This document shows, in pieces, positions 16,411 through 22,884 of a stretch of 64,000 nt of DNA. The position numbers and the translations under genes are program-made. The notes under the pieces are model-generated. The model saw only the letters and a list, made by a program, of their open reading frames with translations. It was not told where the DNA came from and ran no database searches. How positions within the stretch are numbered: the stretch's first letter is position 1; every line of letters starts with the position of its first letter. Where the stretch lies: NCBI RefSeq assembly GCF_026341775.1, contig NZ_JAPEOB010000008.1, positions 1-64,000 on the forward strand, given 5' to 3'. This DNA is from Streptomyces sp. NBC_00654. Lineage in GTDB: Bacteria > Actinomycetota > Actinomycetes > Streptomycetales > Streptomycetaceae.

Positions 16411-16858
16411 GTGACGATCCTCATCGACACGAAGAACGAGATCAAAACAGCGGTCAGCGGCCTGACCGAAGGCGTGGGCGAGGTGGACCGGGAACTGCGG
16501 GCGGCGGCCGGTGCGATCACCGAACTGCGCGAGACGGACCTCGCGAACCTCAAGTCCTCCCAGCACGAGACGCGGACCAGCGCCTACAACGCGGGCAAAC
16601 GCGCGAGCGAGGCCGTCACCGCGGTCGTCGATCTGCGGCGGGACGTCGAGCGGCTGCACCACGGACTGACGGACCTGCGCCGGGGACATGGACGAAGTGC
16701 TGTCACTGCTGCGTGCCGGGGTACCGGTCGCGGCCGGCGGTTCGGCTGTCATGCACCAGGCGCGGGCGGTCGCCGACACTCCGGGACCGGATGCTGTGCC
16801 GCTGCCGGGGCAGCGGCAGGTGAACCGTTCCGGGTTCGGTAGGGACTCGATCACTTGA
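16411..16858 (+). pseudogene. Frameshifted coiled-coil protein
   Basis: Starts at GTG 16411 with AGGGACG upstream and reads a helical coiled coil (ILIDTKNEIKTAVSGLTEGV, then AITELRETDLANLKSSQHET and AVVDLRRDVERLHHGLTDLR). Near 16682 the coding frame moves: the natural continuation, DMDEVLSLLRAGVPVAAGGS, is in another frame and runs to a TGA at 16858. A single indel thus separates the halves. It ends directly before an IS3 remnant, and the last residues may be IS-derived. The original function is unknown. Confidence 0.55.
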
Positions 16859-16870
16859 GAGGATCGAGTC

Positions 16871-17516
16871 ATGGCACGTCCTTCCCAGTACCCGCTTGAG
16901 CTGCGCCGTCGTGCGGTGCGCATGGTCGCCGAGGTGCGGCCCGACTACGACACCGAGTGGGCCGCGATGAAAGCGGTCGCCACGAAGCTCAACAACCGTC
17001 CCCGCAAGTGCCTGGGTTTCCGGACACCAGCCGAGAGTGTTGCCTTGACCGGTTGAATCTAAGGCGAGTTTCTTCGCGGCCGAGCTCGACCGGCCACACA
17101 CACGCTCGTAGCGTTCATCGACGAGCACCGGGACCGCTTCGGCGGAGTCGAGCCGATCTGCCGTGTTCTGACCGGCCACGACTGCAAAATCGCCCCGTCC
17201 ACCTACTACGCACACCACAAACGCCAGGCCGCCCCGGCGGCCCGCACCTTCCGCGACATCGAACTGAAGATCCAGATCCGGGAGGCATACGACGCCAACT
17301 ACCGTGTCTACGGCGCGAGGAAGATCTGGCGGCACCTGAACCGCCAGGGCCAGACCGTGGCCCGCTGCACCGTCGAACGCCTCATGCGCGAGCTCGGCAT
17401 CACCGGCGCCGTCCGCGGCAGGAGAGTGATCACCACGATGCCGGACCCCTCCTCGCCAAGGGCACCGGACCTGGTCGACCGCGACTTCGTCGCCAGCGCG
17501 CCGAACCGCTGTTGGA
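16871..17516 (+). mobile_element. IS3-family remnant with an IS30-type tail spliced in
   Basis: From ATG 16871 the sequence reads an IS3 orfA start (MARPSQYPLELRRRAVRMVA), but after ATKL it turns into the end of an IS30-type transposase (NNRPRKCLGFRTPAESVA) and stops at 17056. From 17070 the N-terminal half of IS3 orfB follows (FFAAELDRPH, then VEPICRVLTGHDCKIAPSTY and YRVYGARKIWRHLN), with a 2-base CA expansion near 17095 breaking the frame. It ends at SAPNRCW, where a helicase fragment begins. The orfB integrase core is missing. This is a composite wreck of at least two IS families and cannot transpose. Confidence 0.75.
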
Positions 17517-17882
17517 TGGCTGGCGCAGCAGCGGAAGGCGCACACGTGGGCGCAGCTGAGTGCCGTGCAGCAGGAGCGGCTCGGCGGGCTCGGTGTGACA
17601 CCCGACGAGCCGGAACCCGCCCCGGTGACAACACGCGTGGCGAAGGGGACGGGTGGGTTGTCGGCGCCGTTCCGGCGGGGGGGTTGCGGCCCTTGCGCAG
17701 TACCTTCAGCGCGAAGGGCACGAGCGTCCTGTCCCGAGGAAACACGAAGAGCCGGTCGAGGTCGACGGCCAGGAGCACGTCGTGAAACTCGGTGTGTTCA
17801 TCACAACACCAAAACCCGACGCGACAAGCTCACCCCCGAACAACGCCAGGCCCTCACCCAGCTCGGAATGGAATGGGCATGA
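17517..17882 (+). pseudogene. C-terminal fragment of a helicase-associated-domain protein
   Basis: Contains repeats typical of the helicase-associated domains of large Streptomyces plasmid helicases: WLAQQRKAHTWAQLSAVQQE, then ALAQYLQREGHERPVPRKHE, then KTRRDKLTPEQRQALTQLGM ending EWA and a stop. The pieces lie in two frames that return to each other: a shift at a seven-G run near 17685 and a compensating one near 17800. The rest of the protein, including the helicase motor, is gone, cut off at 17517 by the IS3 remnant. The intact ancestor probably helped plasmid replication or transfer. Confidence 0.7.
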
Positions 17883-18101
17883 CACCAGCCGCAGCCCGCC
17901 GCTGAACCGGAGGAACGGCACTCACTCCATAAGAAATCGCGAACCTGAGACGACGTCACCCACCATGAGATAGCGCCTCACGACAGCAAAATCTCTCACC
18001 CCGTGACAGTGGAACCAGACGATCAACAACACCGCTCCGATCAGCAACAACAACCCAGGCCACTGACACCTACCCGAGAGAGGACGCTCAACGACGCGGA
18101 T
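17883..18101. other. Intergenic stretch
   Basis: Starts with CCGCTGAACCGGAGGAACGG just behind the helicase fragment, a motif also seen near 8627 and 21933. No gene seen. Confidence 0.4.
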
Positions 18102-18611
18102 TCAATCGCTGCTTCCTCGCACGACCGCGGCGTATCGGTCGCCCAGCTTGGCTCGCAGGAGCCCAAGTTGGTGTGCGGCGGTGGCCGCGACATGCGATGA
18201 GGCAGGTTGCATGACGGACGATGCCCACCAATCCGCGTCGGGTCGGCCGTTTTGCATCTCTGCCCGGACCAGGGTGTCGATTTCTGCCACATGCTGCGCA
18301 AAAGCTTGTGCCCATTCCTGCTCGTCGGGCCGGAGGAACGGCGCACGCCGGAGAAGGAGGAGGTTGACCTGCGTCAGCGTGCTTGATCCAGTCGCGGCGG
18401 AGACGTCACGGCCAGCGATGGATGTACGTTGAGCCTCCTCAAGGGCGGACAACGCCTCCCATACTTCCCTCAGAGCCTCCACCCTCTGAGCGCGGAAGTT
18501 CGCCCGTGCTTCGCGGGCCTGAGCTCGCTGCCATTGCCACAGTCCAGCCGCCGTGGCCAACCCTGTTCCTACGAAGGTGAGAACGCCCACAGCGACCGTG
18601 TCCGAGACCAT
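18102..18611 (-). CDS. N-terminally anchored helical membrane protein
   Basis: A 169-residue protein. One membrane helix opens it (TVAVGVLTFVGTGLATAAGLW, residues 5-25), followed directly by a charged helix (QRAQAREARANFRAQRVEAL) and a helical domain to the end. Such single-anchor proteins are frequent hypothetical proteins of actinobacteria. It stands alone, with no operon partner: upstream lies an IS3/helicase graveyard on the other strand side, downstream a fragment region. Codon bias is good. The function is unknown. Confidence 0.65.
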   Translation of the reverse strand: MVSDTVAVGVLTFVGTGLATAAGLWQWQRAQAREARANFRAQRVEALREVWEALSALEEAQRTSIAGRDVSAATGSSTLTQVNLLLLRRAPFLRPDEQEWAQAFAQHVAEIDTLVRAEMQNGRPDADWWASSVMQPASSHVAATAAHQLGLLRAKLGDRYAAVVRGSSD

Positions 18612-19050
18612 GGCGTGAGGCTACTGATGAGCGACCGGGCTGGGGAAGGCAGCGAGGTCTTCGCTACCCCTGGGAGCAGCCGCCGCCACACCCGGCTCGA
18701 ACAGCTGACGGCCCGCTACCCGCTACGACGTGGGCAACCCGTCACCGAACGCGACTGGATCAGACCTTAAGGAACAAGCTCAGACCCCTTCTACCGACCA
18801 CAACGGGGGCTCTTGGCGGGTGCGGTCTGCCAGTGGGTGGGCGCGGCCGCCGGGGCCGGGGCCGCCCGCCCGTCGGACGAGGCAGCAGCCGGGGACGTGG
18901 TGGGCGTGGTGGTGGAACGGGAGCGGGCGGCGGTCGGTGGTCGGCGAGACACGGGGCGTTGTGGGCGGCCAAGAGAAGACGCCCGGCAACATTCAGGGGC
19001 GGATCCTGCCAGAGACGCCCCGGGCTCTCCGGCCGACCCGCTGCCGCAAC
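18612..19050. other. Intergenic stretch, no convincing gene
   Basis: Open frames across this GC-rich stretch lack coding bias. The 3' part leads into the fragment at 19051. Confidence 0.4.
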
Positions 19051-19358
19051 TCCACCGTCACCAGCGCACACGCGCCGATCTGGCTCGCCGAAGAAGAAGA
19101 CCTGATCGCGATGTCCAAGGACCGCCGCCTAGCCTCGCCCCGTCGTGAAGCCGTGCTGATCGAACTCGCCGACGTCCAGCGGATCACCCGCGCGTTCAAG
19201 GATCAGAAGGGCAGCCACTGATGCCGGTCTCCGCCGCGACGGCCACCAAGTTGCAGGAGGCCATGCAGCGGCTTCTCGCAGGTGAGCCCATCCGCACCGA
19301 CGGGGAACTGACGAAGGAGAGAACGTACGCCGCTACTTCAAGCCGCCCCCGCAGGTGA
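19051..19358 (+). pseudogene. Two gene fragments of a recombinase-type operon
   Basis: The first fragment reads SAHAPIWLAEEEDLIAMSKD, then RREAVLIELADVQRITRAFK and stops at 19221; the second starts at ATG 19221 overlapping as TGATG and reads [33 protein letters not shown] before losing sense. Coupled small genes of this look accompany site-specific recombinases in Streptomyces elements (a resemblance from memory). Both are truncated: the first lacks its N-terminus, the second is cut after about 38 codons. Confidence 0.45.
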
Positions 19359-19430
19359 CCGCCGAACTTACGAGCTTGCTCACGCCGGGCGACAACAGCA
19401 GGTGGTTGTCGGATCTTGGGCCGGCTCTGG

Positions 19431-19460
19431 GTACTACGCGGCGCGTACTACGCGATGTGT
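19431..19460 (+). promoter_or_regulatory. Direct repeat before the PadR gene
   Basis: GTACTACGCG occurs at 19431-19440 and again at 19445-19454, followed by ATGTGTAGCATTATG. PadR repressors often bind such sites next to their own promoter, and the AT-rich TAGCATTAT could be a -10 region. Binding is inferred. Confidence 0.4.
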
Positions 19461-19507
19461 AGCATTATGGGAACGCATCTCGGAGGCCGACCACAGCTGG
19501 AGAAGCC

Positions 19508-19855
19508 ATGCGCACCAACGACGCCCAGATGCTTGTGCTGTGCGCACTGACCGAGGGTCCGCTGCACGGGTATGCCATCAACGCGGCCATCGAGCAGGTC
19601 TCCGGGCGTCGTCTGGGGCCTGGGAGCCTCTACGGAGCCTTGGCCCGCCTGGAGGCGAAGCAGCTGGTGAAACCCCTGGAGGGAAAGGGCCGTCAACGCC
19701 CGGTCTGTCTCACGCCCGCTGGGCGGGAGTTGCTTGAGAGGGAGGCGCACTCCATGGCCCGCCTGTCCGGGCGCGTATTCGAGAGCGCTGTTCCTGATGA
19801 GGTCGGCTACCTCGACCGACTGGCCGCGACGGATCTGGCTCGTTCCTATAACTGA
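19508..19855 (+). CDS. PadR-family regulator, 3' end replaced by IS
   Basis: A 115-residue winged-helix repressor. The PadR N-terminus is clear (MLVLCALTEGPLHGYAINAA), the wing follows (GRRLGPGSLYGALARLEAKQ and RQRPVCLTPAGRELL), and helices close the dimer part. PadR proteins of this short type control transporters or stress genes. The stop codon TGA at 19853-19855 lies inside the IS5-type element that begins at 19852, so the last few natural residues are lost; the DNA-binding core is complete. Likely still folded. No target is known; the former downstream gene is the pentapeptide protein behind the IS. Confidence 0.8.
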   Translation: MRTNDAQMLVLCALTEGPLHGYAINAAIEQVSGRRLGPGSLYGALARLEAKQLVKPLEGKGRQRPVCLTPAGRELLEREAHSMARLSGRVFESAVPDEVGYLDRLAATDLARSYN

Positions 19856-20738
19856 TCATTTCAGAATGAGATCGGTGTGTTGGCTTGGCAGTTGGGTGTT
19901 GTGTCGGCAGGATCTGCCGGGTGTCTGCTGATCTCGTGCCCGATGACCTGTGGGAACGCATAGCCCCGCTGCTGCCTCCTCGTCCGCCTCGGCGGCACCG
20001 GTATCCCGGGCGGCTGCCGGCCGATGACCGTGCTGCTCTGCGGGGCATCGTTTACGTGCTGCGCAAAAGTGTGAGCTGGCGGGACGTCCCTGCGGAGCAG
20101 GTGGGCTGCAGTGGGGTGACGGCCTGGCGGCGTCTGCGGGACTGGACCGAAGCCGGAGTCTGGCCCCGCCTCCACGCAGTCCTGCTGGCAGAACTGCGTA
20201 AAGAGGGCCTGCTGGAGATGGACGACGCCGCGATCGACGGCTCGCACGTCAGGGCCCTCAACAGGGGGCTCACACCGGACCTTCTCCGGTCGACCGCGCA
20301 CGCCCCGGCAGCAAACACCACATCATCGTCGACCGGCACGGAACCCCGCTCGCCGTTGCTCTGACCAGCGGCAACCGCCACGACGTCACCCAGCTCATGC
20401 CACTTCTGGACGCCATACCGCACATCCGCGGCCTGCGCGGCCGGCCACGCCACCGGCCCCGGCGACTGTTCGCCGACCGTGGCTACGACTACGACAAGTA
20501 CCGCCGCCTCGTCCGGGCTCGTGGGATCACACCGAAGATCGCCCGTCGCGGCACACCGCACGGCTCCGGCCTGGGCAGGACCCGCTGGGTCGTCGAGCGG
20601 ACCTTCGCCTGGCTGCACCAGTTCAAACGCCTTCGGATCCGCTACGAGATACGCGCCGACCTCCATCTCGGCGTGCTCCAACTCGCCTGCAGCATCATCT
20701 GCTTGAGACGACTCCGAACCGCATTCTGAAACGATCAG
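19852..20738 (+). mobile_element. IS5-family element (887 bp) with TAA target duplication
   Basis: The ends are inverted repeats: CTGATCATTTCAGAATG at 19852 and CTGATCGTTTCAGAATG read inward from 20738, 16 of 17 identical. TAA flanks both sides (19849-19851 and 20739-20741) as a 3-bp target-site duplication. One two-frame transposase fills it. It separates PadR from a pentapeptide-repeat gene and appears intact. Confidence 0.85.
19921..20729 (+). CDS. IS5-family transposase made by -1 frameshifting
   Basis: Two overlapping frames form one transposase. The first starts at GTG 19921 (MSADLVPDDLWERIAPLLPP) and contains the N-terminal helices and the first catalytic Asp (MDDAAIDGSHV). The second frame is entered by a -1 shift on the five-G run in AACAGGGGGCTC near 20260: RGAHTGPSPVDRARPGSKHH, then FADRGYDYDKYRRLV with the second Asp and RWVVERTFAWLHQF with the Glu, ending at 20729. 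This is the normal expression mode of the IS427-like IS5 subgroup, so the frame break is probably programmed and not damage. Confidence 0.8.
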
Positions 20739-20793
20739 TAAGAAACGACCAGAAGGTCTGGACTGGGCGCGGCGGATCGAGCTGTTCACCGTC

Positions 20794-21681
20794 GTGGTCG
20801 CGGCTGTCGTGGTGGCGGTGGTGGCGGTGGTGGGTCTCTGGTATTCGAATGTTCAGACCAGGCAGGCCAACGAACAGGCCCAGCAGGCCAGCAAACAGGC
20901 CCAGCAGGCGAACGCCCAGGCGCGGGACGACCGGGCACTGGCCAAGGACGGGCAGATCACCAGCCGGTACACAGCCGCGGTGGGAAACCTCGGCGAGGAC
21001 AAGACGGACGTGCGGCTGGGCGGCATCTACGCCCTGCAACGGATCATGCAGGACTCCCCCCGCGACCACCCCACCATCGCCCACATCCTCGCCGCCTACG
21101 TCCGCACTCACGCCGCGAAACCCCCGGCAAAGGGCCAGGACGTCCCGGCCGACGTCCACGCCGCCCTCACCGTCCTCACCACCCGGAACACAACCCGGGA
21201 CGACGACTACTTCCTCCTCGACCTCCACGCCGCCAAACTCCCCAACATCACCCTCGCACCCACAGCCTCAGCGGGGGCTTTGAGCAACGCAGTCCTGACC
21301 GCCGTGGACCTGACCGATGCGGACCTGACCGGCGCGGACCTGACCGACGCAGTCCTGACCGCCGTGGACCTGCCCGGCGCGGACCTGACCGGCGCGTACC
21401 TGACCGACGCGCGCCTGACCGCCGCGGACCTGACCGACGCAGTCCTGCCCGACGCGTACCTGACCCACGCGCGCCTGCGCGGCGCGAACCTGACCGGCGC
21501 GAACCTGACCGGCGCGAACCTGACCGGCGCGGACCTGACCGGCGCGGACCTGCGCGGCGCGGACCTGCGCGGCGCGGACCTGACCGACGCGGACCTGACC
21601 GACGCGTTGAACCTGACGTGGGAGCAGGTTGAATCAGCCATCACTGACGAAGATACGGAGCTGCCTGCCTCGCTCCGGTAA
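20794..21681 (+). CDS. Pentapeptide-repeat membrane protein, 5'-truncated
   Basis: A membrane helix (VAAVVVAVVAVVGLWYS) is followed by a Gln-rich charged segment (QANEQAQQASKQAQQANAQA), a helical domain (SRYTAAVGNLGEDKTDVRLG, GGIYALQRIMQDSPRDHPTI) and about 25 pentapeptide repeats of type A-D/N-L-T-G, which fold into a right-handed quadrilateral beta-helix. Proteins of this build are common in Streptomyces with unknown role. Coding sense continues upstream of 20794 (PEGLDWARRIELFTV) up to the IS end at 20738, so the IS has removed the native start; GTG 20794 is the first usable start and begins directly with the membrane helix. The gene may still be made. Confidence 0.75.
   Translation: MVAAVVVAVVAVVGLWYSNVQTRQANEQAQQASKQAQQANAQARDDRALAKDGQITSRYTAAVGNLGEDKTDVRLGGIYALQRIMQDSPRDHPTIAHILAAYVRTHAAKPPAKGQDVPADVHAALTVLTTRNTTRDDDYFLLDLHAAKLPNITLAPTASAGALSNAVLTAVDLTDADLTGADLTDAVLTAVDLPGADLTGAYLTDARLTAADLTDAVLPDAYLTHARLRGANLTGANLTGANLTGADLTGADLRGADLRGADLTDADLTDALNLTWEQVESAITDEDTELPASLR
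21290..21610 (+). repeat. 15-bp tandem repeats coding pentapeptides
   Basis: About twenty degenerate 15-base units of the form GCGGACCTGACCGGC follow each other in frame. They encode the pentapeptide beta-helix and are a source of length variation. Confidence 0.7.
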
Positions 21682-21969
21682 GCCGCTGACGGCTTCCCGC
21701 GTTCCCGAGCCTCCACGGCCGGACTGACCACCGTCACAAAGTGGAGCCGGACACCGTGACCGGGGCCACCGCGCACCATGCCCAGAGGCAGCCGGCCGCC
21801 GGTCCGGTGAGGCGGAACGGGAACGGGCGGCCCGCCGCCGAACCACACCCCACCAGGCCCGGTTTCAGAACCGCACCTGCAAATGAGGGCCGGGTTCCTG
21901 AACGACGGGGGCGTGACAGCATCGGTGACCGGCCGTTGAACCGGAGCAGGAATGTCACGTCACACCGAG

Positions 21970-21992
21970 ACCCCGGGCACATCGCCCGGGGT
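21970..21992 (+). terminator. Stem-loop terminator
   Basis: ACCCCGGGC (21970-21978) pairs with GCCCGGGGT (21984-21992) around 5 bases. The left arm and loop (GAGACCCCGGGCA..ATCGCCC) match the terminator at 8658-8687. Confidence 0.6.
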
Positions 21993-22042
21993 TCCGTGCC
22001 GCCGGCACCGTGCCGCATCCGCGCTGGGGTGGACTGGGCATA

Positions 22043-22207
22043 ATGCCCGGCTTCGGAGCCGCACCACCATGCCACTCGTACGGATACTTCCCCACCGGCA
22101 CGCGAACCGGACGCCCGGACCCGGACGTCGGTGGCCTCGAGATGACCGTCCGCTTCACGATCTGGGACCAGATCACCGGCGCCGCCGGCCTGCCCGCCAC
22201 GGCCTGA
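22043..22207 (+). CDS. Small hypothetical peptide
   Basis: A 54-residue frame from ATG 22043: MPGFGAAPPCHSYGYFPTGT, then GGLEMTVRFTIWDQITGAAG. Codon bias is fair; a repeated motif (GACTGGGCATAATGC) covers the start. It stands behind a terminator. It may be a real plasmid peptide, but nothing identifies it. Confidence 0.3.
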   Translation: MPGFGAAPPCHSYGYFPTGTRTGRPDPDVGGLEMTVRFTIWDQITGAAGLPATA

Positions 22208-22884
22208 CCGACAGCCGACAACCGCCTCGACCACACCCTGACGCACTGCCAGACGCCTATACCCCCGACAACGTGACAACGCCCCTGGACGGCCTCCGGG
22301 CTCGAAGAACAGGCACCGGGCCAGGCACCACGACGTCGGCAAGACGGTCAAACGCGCTGAGTCGATCAAGGAACACCAAGCCCAGCTATGTTAAACGCCA
22401 AGCTGAGGCCTATCTGCTCGCCGGTGCACACCTGGCCGTGTCACCCAACCGCTGTGCCTAGCGTTTGAGAACTCCGACGAAGGCGTCAGCGCGGACTACC
22501 CCGCCCGCTTGCCCTTCCGCTGCACCGACTGGACTGTGCAGGGAAGTTGAAGCCTCCGCCCGCCAGTCGGCACCCGACGACGGCCCATCCACACCAGTGA
22601 CGGGGAGCCAGCGGAACGTCCCCGCTCCCGCCCTCACGGGGGTGTCCCTGTGCCCCTGAACATCCGTTGCGCAACTGCCGCCTCCTCACGCACCGCTTGA
22701 GCTCACCGCCCAGATCAGCACCGCAGCACCACCTCTGCCAGTCGCCACGAGCATGCTCCCTGGCTCCGCGCCGTACACACGCCTGCACCTCTTCCTCTCC
22801 CAAACCCATGCCCCGTGCCTCCGCCAAAGAATGGCGCTTCCCTACTTGGTTATGTGAAGGCCGTCATGGAGGCGACTGGGCATA
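22208..22884. other. Intergenic stretch, no convincing gene
   Basis: Codon bias is absent in all frames. The last part must hold the promoter of the esterase gene; GACTGGGCATAGTGC at 22874-22888, almost the same as 22032-22046, overlaps its start. Confidence 0.5.
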
